A stretch of DNA of 64,000 nt from contig RZUM01000014.1 in NCBI GenBank assembly GCA_004193205.1, positions 1 through 64,000 on the forward strand, given 5' to 3'. Of this stretch, positions 19,042-27,233 are shown piece after piece; within the stretch, counting starts at the first letter, position 1, and the number at the start of each line of letters is the position of its first letter. The position numbers were made by a program, and so were the translations under genes. The notes beneath the pieces are model-generated. The model did no database searches, was not told the DNA's origin, and saw only the letters and a list, made by a program, of their open reading frames with translations. This stretch comes from Gordonia sediminis (GTDB taxonomy: Bacteria; Actinomycetota; Actinomycetes; Mycobacteriales; Mycobacteriaceae).

Positions 19042-19128
19042 GCTACAGTGGTGTGGTCGTGGTGAAGAGCCGCGAAAGTGAGGCCGGGAGCCCGCACGTT
19101 TTGCGTGGTCGCCCGGCCTTTGCGCTGT
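19042..19128 (+). ncRNA. Candidate structured RNA beside a DUF3800 gene
   Basis: A TACAGT element (19044-19049) resembling an actinobacterial -10 box is followed by a conserved-looking purine-rich leader (GAAGAGCCGCGAAAGTGA). Then comes a strong hairpin: GGCCGGG at 19082-19088 pairs with CCCGGCC at 19112-19118, with an inner CACG/CGTG stem and a TTTTG loop. It lies in the gap between the convergent DUF1206 and DUF3800 genes. DUF3800 genes are known to be accompanied by several families of structured RNAs (as recalled from comparative-genomics surveys). It could instead be a simple bidirectional terminator. Confidence 0.45.
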
Positions 19129-19134
19129 CTAAAT

Positions 19135-19671
19135 CTAAAAGACGTCGATCACCTCGATGAGACCATCATCCTCAAGTCTGCGCCGGTGCCCGTGGCCAAA
19201 GGCCCACGCGAGGATATCCGCCGCCCACAGCAACTCGTGGGAGTGCGGCGTGTCGACGACAACCTGGATGCGGTCGTGCATCCCGGCTTTGGCCAGGACT
19301 CCCACGACCGCGCTACGGTCTGCTTTGTCCTGAGCGCAGGACTCGATGAGAATCCGGGTGGCCTTGAGCTCGATCGCCTTGGCGGCCACAGCTTGTAGTA
19401 GTTCGGTGCGTACATCGCGTTCGCGGCGGCCAGCGAGCGCACCAACGAACACGACAGCGGTCGTGATGGGCTGTTTGCGTAGGAACTCTGCGAGGATGCG
19501 ATCGCGACTCCGCTTGCCCTCAGCGTGCATGTGGACACGGTCGCGGTTGGCCGGCTTGAGGGCGCGCAGGACCCGCCGGGACTGCGCGAGGTCGCTCGAG
19601 GCCACGGCGGCGGCCACCAAGATGTAGTTGGTGCCGCGGGTCTCGTCAACGAATATTTCGACGGTGGCCAC
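19135..19671 (-). CDS. DUF3800 family protein
   Basis: A 178-residue protein beginning VEIFVDETRGTNYILVAAAV, the typical DUF3800 opening with an aspartate-bearing first strand. It continues with a K-PANRDRVHMHAEGKRSRD segment and a C-terminal DTPHSHELLWAADILAWAFG that carries the conserved W/D positions. DUF3800 proteins have an RNase H-like fold and occur near structured RNAs and in defence or mobile contexts; no activity is established. The GTG start at 19671 overlaps the stop of an upstream frame (TAGTG), indicating coupling. The gene is about half the length of many DUF3800 proteins. Confidence 0.75.
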   Translation of the reverse strand: MATVEIFVDETRGTNYILVAAAVASSDLAQSRRVLRALKPANRDRVHMHAEGKRSRDRILAEFLRKQPITTAVVFVGALAGRRERDVRTELLQAVAAKAIELKATRILIESCAQDKADRSAVVGVLAKAGMHDRIQVVVDTPHSHELLWAADILAWAFGHGHRRRLEDDGLIEVIDVF

Positions 19672-19955
19672 TATCGATCTCCCGCCGGCGAGGCGCCGCG
19701 TTTCTGGCTGTGTGACTTTGCGGTGTGTTGCAGCCCGGCGCGACGCGAGGCGCTGAACGGATCGCGTAGTGCACGATGGTAGATCGAGCGGAGCACCCCG
19801 GCGGGCAATCGAGCCGATCCTTCCCGTTGCACCTGTATGTCGAGCAGGCTGGCAGTGGTGAGCTCGCGGTAGCCGCGCTCGGCGGTTCGTTCACTGATTC
19901 CGTACCCCGCTGTGCCCGATCGACCGGATTCGTCCCAGACCCGAGCTCTCGACAT
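19671..19955 (-). pseudogene. Possible helix-turn-helix gene, start unclear or frameshifted
   Basis: The frame ends with TAG overlapping the DUF3800 GTG. Its readable part, YGISERTAERGYRELTTASL then LDIQ, looks like the recognition helix of a winged helix-turn-helix protein, followed by GVLRSIYHRALRDPFSASRR. Upstream of about 19950 the frame turns into low-quality sequence, while another frame (19891-20184) looks more protein-like, so a frameshift or decay is possible. A DNA-binding partner for the DUF3800 protein is the likely original role. Confidence is low. Confidence 0.35.
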
Positions 19956-20320
19956 CGACCACTGCGAGACCACGCGCAGATCCGAGCGCGGTGCGTACCG
20001 GCGGGTGTGCCGTTTCGGCGTTCGCCGCGAGTGGTGCGACGTGACGCTGGATATCGTCTTCGGTTGGAACGGAATCGAATTCACTGAAACCTGTCGACGA
20101 ACCAGTCGATTCTGAGTCCCGCGACCAACGCTCGGCCTGGCTGGTACGCCAACGACCCCTGGCAGCAAGGGCTGGAGCACTCATGAGCGGCAGTCCTCCT
20201 CAATGTCAGGTGCGCATACCGTATCGGCCGACACCGACATAGACCCCGAAGACGACGGTCGTGTCCGGTCTCTCTCTGGTCTGGTCTGGTGGTCTGGGTG
20301 CACGGTCGATGGGATTGGCG
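19956..20320. other. Gap with no supported gene
   Basis: The 365 bp upstream of the helix-turn-helix frame hold only short overlapping frames. An ATG at 20184 on the minus strand could mark the original start of the helix-turn-helix gene, but its frame does not stay continuous with the readable part. No repeats or KstR box were seen. Confidence 0.4.
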
Positions 20321-21457
20321 TCAGGCAGGCGTGGCGGCGAGTCCGGCGCCGATAGTCTGCAGCACCGTCGGCGCGGACCCGAATGCGAACTCGTTCTCCT
20401 TGGCGCGCAGGAAGTATCGGTGCACCGGGTGCCTGGTGTCGAGCCCGACACCGCCGTGGACGTGCACCGTCGTGTGCGCGATGCGATGTCCAGCCTCGGC
20501 GGCCCAGAACTTCGCCGTCGCGATCGCGGTGTGCAACTCGGTGCCGGCGGCCGCGGCGTCGTCGTCGGGTCGCGACAACAGCCACGCGGCCTGCGTCGTC
20601 GTCAACGACAGCCCCTGGACGTCGATGTAGCCGTCGGCCAGTCGTTGCGCAACCGCCTGGAAGGAACCGATCGGACGGCCGAACTGCTCGCGTTCACGCG
20701 CGTACTCGGCGGTGAGTTCCAGTGCCCGGGACACGATCCCGACCTGCTCTGCGCAGACGGCGAGCATCGCCCGGTCGGCGATGTCGGCGACCGCGGCCGT
20801 GCCACCGGCGAGGATCTCGGCCGGAACATCGGTGAGATCGACCTGAGCGGACGGGATCTTGCCGGTCACCGGAGCGGGCGTGATGCGCACACCCGGATCG
20901 TCGGCCCGGACGACGACGGCGACCGGGCCGTCGGGGCCGATCGCATTGACCAACATCGCCGCAGCCGCGGAGGCGTAGGGAACGCCGACCTTGGTCCCGG
21001 ACACCTCGAGCCGGCCGGTCGTCGACGACAGCAGCGTCGACGGCGCGAGTGGGTCGCTACCCAAGTCCTCGGAGAACGCGATGGTGATCACCAGATCTCC
21101 GACCGCCCCGGCGCCCAGCGTCCGGTCCCGAAGCGCGTCGCTGCCCCGCGCGGCGATGACGGGCAGCGCAACCATCGAATGCATGCCGAACGGCACACGC
21201 GCCAGGAAACGGCCCAATTCGCCGGCGACGACGGTGTTCTCGACGGCGGTCAGGTCACCGCCCCGGTTGCCGGCGAGCGACGACGGCACCTCGAGGCCGA
21301 GGAGTCCGGCGGCCCCGAGTTCATGCCACAGTGTGTCGTCGATCGGGGCGTCGGCGGCCTCGAGCTCGGCGACGCGTTCGGGGGTGCTGATCTTCGTGGC
21401 GATGTCGTGGGCGAGACCGCGCACGACTTCTCCGGATTCGGGGAGGGTGAAGTCCAT
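20321..21457 (-). CDS. fadE27: Acyl-CoA dehydrogenase subunit ChsE5 (FadE27)
   Basis: A 378-residue acyl-CoA dehydrogenase subunit. C-terminal motifs include EREQFGRPIGSFQAVAQRLA and TTVHVHGGVGLDTRHPVHRY; the first half is diverged and poor in the usual catalytic features. In M. tuberculosis, FadE26/FadE27 (ChsE4/ChsE5) form an alpha2beta2 enzyme that dehydrogenates the 26-oyl-CoA of the cholesterol side chain; ChsE5 is the partner lacking the catalytic base (family knowledge). Here the gene follows fadE26 in the same direction, but a 300-bp REP-like repeat tract separates them. Confidence 0.88.
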   Translation of the reverse strand: MDFTLPESGEVVRGLAHDIATKISTPERVAELEAADAPIDDTLWHELGAAGLLGLEVPSSLAGNRGGDLTAVENTVVAGELGRFLARVPFGMHSMVALPVIAARGSDALRDRTLGAGAVGDLVITIAFSEDLGSDPLAPSTLLSSTTGRLEVSGTKVGVPYASAAAAMLVNAIGPDGPVAVVVRADDPGVRITPAPVTGKIPSAQVDLTDVPAEILAGGTAAVADIADRAMLAVCAEQVGIVSRALELTAEYAREREQFGRPIGSFQAVAQRLADGYIDVQGLSLTTTQAAWLLSRPDDDAAAAGTELHTAIATAKFWAAEAGHRIAHTTVHVHGGVGLDTRHPVHRYFLRAKENEFAFGSAPTVLQTIGAGLAATPA

Positions 21458-21489
21458 TGGCTGCGGCTCCTGTTCGTCGTGGGTGGCGG

Positions 21490-21752
21490 TTGTGGTCTCG
21501 ATACGCGTCGGGCTCGCTGCGCTCGCTCGTCGCTACTCGACCAGCGGTGGGGTGGTTGTGGTCTCGATACGCTGCCTCGCCTGGCGGCTCGGGAGCTACT
21601 CGACCAGCGGTGGGGCGGCTCGGGAGCTACTCGACCAGCGGTGGGGTGGCTCGGGAGCTACTCGACCAGCGGTGGGGTGGCTCGGTAGCGACTCGACCAG
21701 CGGTGGGGTGGCTCGACCAGCGGTGGGGCGGCGCGGGATCGACCAGCGGTGG
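21490..21752 (-). repeat. REP-like repeat tract with 31-bp tandem copies
   Basis: Seven copies of CTCGACCAGCGGTGGGG begin at 21536, 21599, 21630, 21661, 21692, 21712 and about 21738. The middle four are spaced exactly 31 bp as GCTCGGGAGCTACTCGACCA-type units. Two GTCTCGATACG segments (about 21495 and 21560) belong to the same family. Its end GCTACTCGA-Y-CAGCG also forms the IS110 target at 45745. The tract fills the gap between fadE26 and fadE27. Confidence 0.85.
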
Positions 21753-21756
21753 GGGT

Positions 21757-22959
21757 TCATCGGCGCGCGGCGGGTAGGCGCAGGGCGAGCATGGCGATGA
21801 TGTCGCGCTGGATCTCGTTGGTGCCGCCACCGAAGGTGAGGATCAGCGAGGTCCGCTGGAAACGTTCGAGTCGGCCGTTGAGGTGTGCGCCCGTCGATCC
21901 CTGCCGCAGCGTGGCGGCCGGTCCGACGACCTCCATCAGCAGCCGGTACGCCTCGGTGGCGAACTCGGTGCCGAACACCTTGGTGGCCGACGCGTCGGCC
22001 GGGCTGGGTGCCTCACCCGAGCCGGCCGCGGACGCGATCTTCCAGTTGATCAGCTTCAGGAACTCGACCTTGGCGTGCACGCGCGCCAGGTTGGTCTGCA
22101 CCCACGGCGCGTCGATGACCCGTTGCCCGTCCCCGGTCTTGGTGTGCTGCGCCCAGTCGATGGTCTCTCGCAACGCGGTCTGGATCGGGGCCGCGCTGCA
22201 CAGCGCGACGCGTTCGTTGTTGAGCTGATTGGTCACCAGCGGCCAGCCGCCGCCCTCCTCTCCGACCAGCGCCGAGGTGGGCACGCGTACGTCGGAGTAG
22301 TACGTGGCGCTGGTGTCGATACCCGCCATCGTGTGCACCGGTGTGAAGCTGAAACCCTCCGCGTCGGTCGGCACGATGAGCATCGAGATGCCCTTGTGCT
22401 TCTTGCCGCCCGGCTCGAGGGTGGACGGGTCGGTGCGGCACGCGAGCCAGATGTAGTCGGCGTAGGCAACCAGGCTGGTCCACATCTTCTGCCCGTTGAC
22501 GATGTAGGAGTCGCCGTCGCGGACCGCGGTGGTGCGCAGCCCGGCCAGGTCGGTGCCGGCACCCGGCTCCGAGTAGCCGATGGAGAAGTGCAGCTGCCCG
22601 GCCGCGATCCGGGGCAGGAAGAACGCCTTCTGCTCATCGGTGCCGTAGTGCATGATCGTCGGCGCCACCGAGTTGATGGTGAGGAACGGAACCGGCGCCC
22701 CGGCGATCGCCGCCTCGTCGGTGAAGATCAGCTGGTCCATCATCGAGCGGTTCTGCCCGCCGTACTCGGTCGGCCACCCCAGGGCGAGCCAGCCGTCGGC
22801 GCCCATCTGCGCGACCACCTCGCGGTACGCGTCGCCCTCGCCGAGTTCGCCGTCACCCCCGCGCAGCGCCGCACGACGGTCGTCGGTCATCAGTGCCGCG
22901 AAGTAGGACCGCAGCTCGCGGCGGAGGGCGGATTGTTGATCGGTGTATGCGATGCGCAT
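21757..22959 (-). CDS. fadE26: Acyl-CoA dehydrogenase subunit ChsE4 (FadE26)
   Basis: A 400-residue acyl-CoA dehydrogenase. It shows the FAD/substrate segment SIGYSEPGAGTDLAGLRTTA, the INGQKMWTS-like VNGQKMWTSLVAYADYIWLA, and the C-terminal LTFGGGTNEIQRDIIAMLAL motif. It corresponds to M. tuberculosis FadE26/ChsE4, the catalytic partner of ChsE5 in dehydrogenation of 3-oxo-cholest-4-en-26-oyl-CoA (family knowledge). The ATG at 22959 (MRIAYTDQQSALRRELRSYF) is the natural start; an ATG at 23100 would overlap the KstR boxes. It diverges from fdxD. Confidence 0.92.
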   Translation of the reverse strand: MRIAYTDQQSALRRELRSYFAALMTDDRRAALRGGDGELGEGDAYREVVAQMGADGWLALGWPTEYGGQNRSMMDQLIFTDEAAIAGAPVPFLTINSVAPTIMHYGTDEQKAFFLPRIAAGQLHFSIGYSEPGAGTDLAGLRTTAVRDGDSYIVNGQKMWTSLVAYADYIWLACRTDPSTLEPGGKKHKGISMLIVPTDAEGFSFTPVHTMAGIDTSATYYSDVRVPTSALVGEEGGGWPLVTNQLNNERVALCSAAPIQTALRETIDWAQHTKTGDGQRVIDAPWVQTNLARVHAKVEFLKLINWKIASAAGSGEAPSPADASATKVFGTEFATEAYRLLMEVVGPAATLRQGSTGAHLNGRLERFQRTSLILTFGGGTNEIQRDIIAMLALRLPAARR

Positions 22960-23073
22960 CGGGTCTCCGTGTCCTGGGCGTGTCCGGATCGGTGGGGATG
23001 GGAGTATGGGGAAGGACGGGGGTTTCATCGCTGCGGGCGGCCATGTCGCGGCGAACGGGCGCTCGCCAACTTC

Positions 23074-23097
23074 TGAAACACGTTCTAACCTGTTGAA
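23074..23097. promoter_or_regulatory. Two overlapping KstR-like boxes 6a/6b (fadE26/fdxD)
   Basis: TGAAACACGTTCTA (23074-23087) fits the KstR consensus. TCTAACCTGTTGAA (23084-23097) fits it again, sharing four bases. They lie between the divergent fadE26 and fdxD, 46 bp upstream of fdxD. Confidence 0.7.
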
Positions 23098-23142
23098 CAC
23101 GGCCCGTCAACCAGACCGACCGACGGGAGAAGGAGTATCGGT

Positions 23143-23331
23143 ATGCGGATCAAGGCAGATTTCGACCTGTGCGAGTCCAACGCGGTGTGCGTCGGCATGG
23201 CCCCGGACGTATTCGACCTCGACGATGACGACTACCTGGTGATTCTCAAGGAAGAAGTGCCCGTCGAACGCGAAGAGGAATTGCGTCAGGTGGTCGCCTC
23301 CTGCCCGAAGTCGGCGTTATCGCTGGAGTGA
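23143..23331 (+). CDS. fdxD: 3Fe-4S ferredoxin FdxD
   Basis: A 62-residue ferredoxin. Cysteines 10, 16 and 54 are present, with the last followed by proline (SCPKSAL); the pattern C-x5-C...CP is that of single-cluster 3Fe-4S ferredoxins that serve actinobacterial P450s. It matches M. tuberculosis FdxD (Rv3503c) in context, between fadE26 and hsd4A. It probably shuttles electrons to CYP125 and possibly to the other P450s here, although no ferredoxin reductase is in the window. GAAGGAG lies directly upstream of the ATG. Confidence 0.92.
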   Translation: MRIKADFDLCESNAVCVGMAPDVFDLDDDDYLVILKEEVPVEREEELRQVVASCPKSALSLE

Positions 23332-23383
23332 GATCCGCCGCGCCGATCTGACCGGAGTCTTTCGGTCCACGCGCCTTTCATGC

Positions 23384-23397
23384 TAGAACAGGTTCTA
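23384..23397. promoter_or_regulatory. KstR-like box 7 (hsd4A/mce4)
   Basis: TAGAACAGGTTCTA is a full consensus match, 28 bp upstream of the hsd4A start. It probably controls hsd4A and, by read-through, the mce4 operon, since no other box was found before yrbE4A. Confidence 0.85.
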
Positions 23398-23425
23398 GTT
23401 TTCCAGTCTCGGGAAGGGATGCGAC

Positions 23426-24316
23426 GTGGGTCGGTCGTTGGACGGACGGATTGCGGTCGTCACCGGTGCCGGTGCGGGCCTTGGGCGGGCCGAGGCGATC
23501 GGGCTGGCCGCCGAAGGCGCGACCGTGATCGTCAACGATCTCGCAGCATCGTTGGACGCCAGCGACGTCATCGACGCCATCGCGGCCGACGGTGGGCGCG
23601 CCGTCCCGGTTCCCGGTGACATCTCCGATGCGGCCACCGCGACGCAGATCATGCGGACCGCCACCGAGGACCTGGGCGGACTCGACATCGTGATGAGCAA
23701 CGCGGGTATCACGCGGGACAAGATGCTGTTCAACATGACCGACGACGAGTGGGATCTGGTCGTCCGGGTCCATCTGCGCGGGCATTTCCTGCTCAACCGC
23801 AACGCCGCGAGTCACTGGCGGGCGGCGTCCAAACAGGCGGGTGTTCCCGTCTACGGCCGGCTGATCAACACGTCGTCGGAGGCGGGTCTCCTCGGTCCGG
23901 AGGGGCAGGCCAATTATGGGGCGGCGAAGGCGGGTATCACCGCACTGACGCTGTCGGCGGCGCGCGCGCTGCGACGCTACGGGGTGCGGGCGAACGCGAT
24001 CTGTCCGCGCGCACGGACCCAGATGACGGCCGGGGTGTTCGGGGAACCGCCGGCCGACGGGGTCGACCCGCTGTCGCCGGAACACGTGGTCCGCCTGGTC
24101 TGTTTCCTGGCGTCACCGGACGCCGATGACATCACGGGGCAGCTGTTCGTGGTCTATGGTCCCAAGGTGATGCTGATGGCTGCGCCGACCATCGAGGAGA
24201 CCTTCACCGCCGTCGGGGACGGATGGGATGCCAACGACCTGGCGAAGACCCTGACCAGCTACTTCGCCGATCGGGACGCCACCCGATCGTTCTCGGCCAC
24301 GGGGCTGGTCAACTGA
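23426..24316 (+). CDS. hsd4A: Short-chain dehydrogenase Hsd4A (17beta-HSD/hydroxyacyl-CoA dehydrogenase)
   Basis: A 296-residue classical SDR: the cofactor motif TGAGAGLGRAE near residue 14, SNAG, catalytic serine in NTSSEAG, and YGAAK for the Tyr-Lys pair. It corresponds to M. tuberculosis Rv3502c, next to yrbE4A. Hsd4A homologues oxidise the side-chain 3-hydroxyacyl-CoA of sterol intermediates and can act on 17beta-hydroxysteroids (family knowledge). The start is GTG 23426 with GGGAAGGG about 10 bases upstream. An extended C-terminus of about 60 residues follows the core fold. Confidence 0.9.
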   Translation: MGRSLDGRIAVVTGAGAGLGRAEAIGLAAEGATVIVNDLAASLDASDVIDAIAADGGRAVPVPGDISDAATATQIMRTATEDLGGLDIVMSNAGITRDKMLFNMTDDEWDLVVRVHLRGHFLLNRNAASHWRAASKQAGVPVYGRLINTSSEAGLLGPEGQANYGAAKAGITALTLSAARALRRYGVRANAICPRARTQMTAGVFGEPPADGVDPLSPEHVVRLVCFLASPDADDITGQLFVVYGPKVMLMAAPTIEETFTAVGDGWDANDLAKTLTSYFADRDATRSFSATGLVN

Positions 24317-24424
24317 CCGGAGACGGACAGACTGCGTGATAGGTTCGCGGTGTGCTTCGGGGGGAGCGCAGCGACGTGAAGTCGGGCGGCGGTAGCGACG
24401 GGATGCGTCCCCGGGGGGTGAGGA

Positions 24425-25195
24425 GTGCTGTTGTTAGACAAGCTCGCAACGCCGATGGCGGGCGTTGGGGACTTCGTCTCGCTGGGGGTCGAGTCGACCA
24501 GAGAGCTGTTCCGCCGGCCGTTTCAGTGGCGTGAGACGGTCGAACAGTCCTGGGCGATCGCGCGCGTGTCGATGGTGCCCACTCTGCTGGTCGCCATCCC
24601 GTTCACCGTGCTGGTCAGTTTCACCCTGAACATCCTGCTGCGCGAGATCGGTGCGCAGGACCTCTCGGGCGCGGGCGCCGCGCTGGGCACGATCACCCAG
24701 ATCGGCCCCATCGTCACGGTGCTCATCGTCGCGGGTGCCGGTGCCACCGCCATCTGCGCCGACCTCGGCGCGCGCACCATCCGCGAAGAGATCGACGCCA
24801 TGAAGGTGCTCGGCATCAACCCGATCCACCGGCTCGTGGTGCCCCGGATCATCGCGTCGACCGGGGTGGCGGTACTGCTGAACAGCCTCGTCTGCACCAT
24901 CGGCATCGGCGGCGGCTTCATGTTCTCGGTCTTCCTGCAGGACGTGAACCCGGGCGCGTTCATCGCCAACCTGACCCTGCTCACCGGTTTCGGCGAACTG
25001 ATGATCTCGATGGTCAAGGCAGCGCTGTTCGGGCTGTTCGCCGGCATGGTCGGCTGCTATCAGGGACTCAACGTCCGCGGCGGCGCCAAGGGCGTCGGGG
25101 ACGCCGTCAACGAAACCGTCGTGTACTCGTTCATGGCGCTGTTCGTGGTGAATGTGGTGGTCACCGCCGTCGGGCTCAAGGTGACGGCGGGCTGA
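24425..25195 (+). CDS. yrbE4A: YrbE4A, MlaE-type permease of the Mce4 transporter
   Basis: A 256-residue MlaE/YrbE permease with about five hydrophobic segments and the conserved cytoplasmic loop GARTIREEIDAMKVLGINPI followed by R-LVVPR, where the Mce ATPase docks. With YrbE4B it forms the membrane channel of the Mce4 system, which imports cholesterol (family knowledge). GTG 24425 is used, with GGTGAGGA directly before it. It starts the 12-gene operon 108 bp after hsd4A and ends 3 bp before yrbE4B. The ATPase (MceG) is not in this window, as usual for mce loci. Confidence 0.92.
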   Translation: MLLLDKLATPMAGVGDFVSLGVESTRELFRRPFQWRETVEQSWAIARVSMVPTLLVAIPFTVLVSFTLNILLREIGAQDLSGAGAALGTITQIGPIVTVLIVAGAGATAICADLGARTIREEIDAMKVLGINPIHRLVVPRIIASTGVAVLLNSLVCTIGIGGGFMFSVFLQDVNPGAFIANLTLLTGFGELMISMVKAALFGLFAGMVGCYQGLNVRGGAKGVGDAVNETVVYSFMALFVVNVVVTAVGLKVTAG

Positions 25196-25198
25196 TCG

Positions 25199-26050
25199 AT
25201 GGTTCTTCCGTTCACCACCCGGTTCCTCAACGCCCGTGTCGCCATGAAGCGTGCGGGGGAGGACTGGGACCAGATCGGTGATCAGGCCCTCTTCTACTGG
25301 GACTCCATCATCGCGATCCCGCGGGCCGTGCGGCAGTACAAGAAGGAGACGCTGCGACTCATCGCGGAGATCTCCATGGGCACCGGTGCACTGGCGCTCA
25401 TCGGCGGCACCGTCGTCGTCGTCGGCTTCCTCACCCTGTTCACCGGCGGCACGATCGCCGTGCAGGGCTACAGCTCGCTGGCCAACATCGGTGTCGAGGC
25501 GCTGACCGGCTTCTTCTCCGCCTTCATCAACGTTCGTATCGCGGTGCCCGTCATCTCGGGTATCGCTCTGGCCGCCACGATCGGCGCGGGCGCGACGGCG
25601 CAGCTGGGCGCCATGCGGGTCAGCGAAGAGATCGACGCGCTGGAGACGATGGCGATCGCGTCGATCCCGTTCCTGGTCAGCACCCGCATCGTCGCGGGCC
25701 TGATCTCGATCATCCCGCTCTACGCGCTGGCGTCGCTGGCGTCGTTCCTCGCGAGCCGGTTCGCGACGGTGTACCTGTACGGGCAATCGCCGGGCGTCTA
25801 CGACCACTACTTCAACACCTTCCTGATCCCCTCGGACATCCTGTGGTCGTTCGTGCAGGCCATCGCCATGGCCGTCGCGGTGATGCTGATCCACACCTAC
25901 TACGGCTACAACGCGTCCGGCGGCCCGGTCGGCGTCGGCGTCGCGGTCGGCAACGCGGTGCGGGCGTCGCTGGTCGTCGTCGTCGTCATCACCCTGCTCA
26001 CCTCGTTGGCCATCTACGGCGCCGACGGCAAGTTCAACCTGGCGGGGTAG
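25199..26050 (+). CDS. yrbE4B: YrbE4B, MlaE-type permease of the Mce4 transporter
   Basis: A 283-residue second permease, paired with YrbE4A. It has the same loop in the form GAMRVSEEIDALETMAIASI and several hydrophobic helices. The family works as a heteromeric pair in Mce systems. It starts 3 bp after yrbE4A and ends 4 bp before mce4A. Confidence 0.92.
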   Translation: MVLPFTTRFLNARVAMKRAGEDWDQIGDQALFYWDSIIAIPRAVRQYKKETLRLIAEISMGTGALALIGGTVVVVGFLTLFTGGTIAVQGYSSLANIGVEALTGFFSAFINVRIAVPVISGIALAATIGAGATAQLGAMRVSEEIDALETMAIASIPFLVSTRIVAGLISIIPLYALASLASFLASRFATVYLYGQSPGVYDHYFNTFLIPSDILWSFVQAIAMAVAVMLIHTYYGYNASGGPVGVGVAVGNAVRASLVVVVVITLLTSLAIYGADGKFNLAG

Positions 26051-26054
26051 CGCG

Positions 26055-27233
26055 ATGGCCCGACGACAGGAACGCAGCAAGGCGGTCCGCCGATCCGCGG
26101 CGGTGATCATGGTCGCCGCGCTGGTCGCCGTGATCGCCGCGGCGGCGGGACAGTTCCTCGGCTGGTTCGCCTCGACCGAGCAGGTCACCCTGGTCGCCCC
26201 GCGTGCCGGACTGGTGATGACCACCGACGCGAAGGTGCGGCTGCGCGGGGTCGAGGTCGGACGCGTCGGATCGATCACGGAGCAGGACGGGCAGGCCGTC
26301 CTGACATTGGACATCGCGTCGGACCAGATCTCGCACATCCCGGGCAATGTGGGTGCCGACATCAAGTCCAACACCATCTTCGGGGCGAAGACCGTGAACT
26401 TCGTCGTCCCCACGTCGGGGCCGGAGGGCACGCTGCAGCCGGGCCAGACCATCGACGGCGCCCGTGTGGAGGTCGAACTCAACACCGTCTTCCAGCAACT
26501 GGTGAATGTGCTCGCCGAACTGCAACCGGAGAAGCTCAACGCTACGGTCGGTGCCATCGATACCGCCCTCGAGGGCAACGGCGCCGCGATCGGGGCCTCC
26601 CTCGCACAACTCGACGCGCTGCTGGGCACGACGAACAAGTACCTGCCGGCGCTCAACCGGCTGCTGCGCGAGGCGGCCACCACCACCGACATCTATGCCG
26701 ATGCCATGCCGGACCTCATGCGCACCGTCGACAACTTCACCTACCTCGGCGATTCGCTCGTCGACAACGCGGCCAACCTCGACGCCCTGCTCATCGACGC
26801 CACCGGCATGGCGAACACCATCAACGGGATCCTCGAGCCGTCGAAGGCCACGCTGATCTCGACGCTCACCAACCTCGACCCCGTGTCGCAGCTGCTCGGC
26901 TATCAGGCACCCGGCATCAAATGCTTCCTGGACACGGCCGCGGTCGGGGCCCAGCTCGCGGAGCCGTACTTCGGGGGCCGCAACGGCATGCTCATGCTGT
27001 ATGCGGGTCTGCTGCCCGGCAAGGAGCCCTACCACTACCCGCAGAGCCTGCCGCGGGTCGGTGCCGCGGGTCCCCCCACCTGCGCGGGCGGCCTGAGCGA
27101 TCCGACGACGAAGCAGCATTCGGATTTCTACGTCACCGACAACGCGCCCGTGCCCTATCAGCCGCGGACGACGCCGAAGGTGAATCGGGAGAAGCTGTTC
27201 CAGTTGCTGTTCACGGAGCCTCCTCGTGGATAA
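26055..27233 (+). CDS. mce4A: Mce4A substrate-binding protein
   Basis: A 392-residue Mce protein. One N-terminal membrane helix (residues about 14-34, VIMVAALVAVIAAAAGQFLG) is followed by the MlaD/Mce domain, with RLRGVEVGRVGSI and LDIASDQISHIPGNVGADIK, then a long helical coiled region. The C-terminus is disordered and Pro/Arg-rich (VPYQPRTTPKVNREK). Mce4A-F assemble a hydrophobic tube across the cell envelope that moves cholesterol (family knowledge). The next gene overlaps by 8 bp. Confidence 0.92.
   Translation: MARRQERSKAVRRSAAVIMVAALVAVIAAAAGQFLGWFASTEQVTLVAPRAGLVMTTDAKVRLRGVEVGRVGSITEQDGQAVLTLDIASDQISHIPGNVGADIKSNTIFGAKTVNFVVPTSGPEGTLQPGQTIDGARVEVELNTVFQQLVNVLAELQPEKLNATVGAIDTALEGNGAAIGASLAQLDALLGTTNKYLPALNRLLREAATTTDIYADAMPDLMRTVDNFTYLGDSLVDNAANLDALLIDATGMANTINGILEPSKATLISTLTNLDPVSQLLGYQAPGIKCFLDTAAVGAQLAEPYFGGRNGMLMLYAGLLPGKEPYHYPQSLPRVGAAGPPTCAGGLSDPTTKQHSDFYVTDNAPVPYQPRTTPKVNREKLFQLLFTEPPRG

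Noticed and set aside
24434-26692. A 752-residue minus-strand frame
   Set aside because: Antisense to yrbE4A, yrbE4B and mce4A, with His/Asp/Arg-rich low-complexity translation and no known motif.
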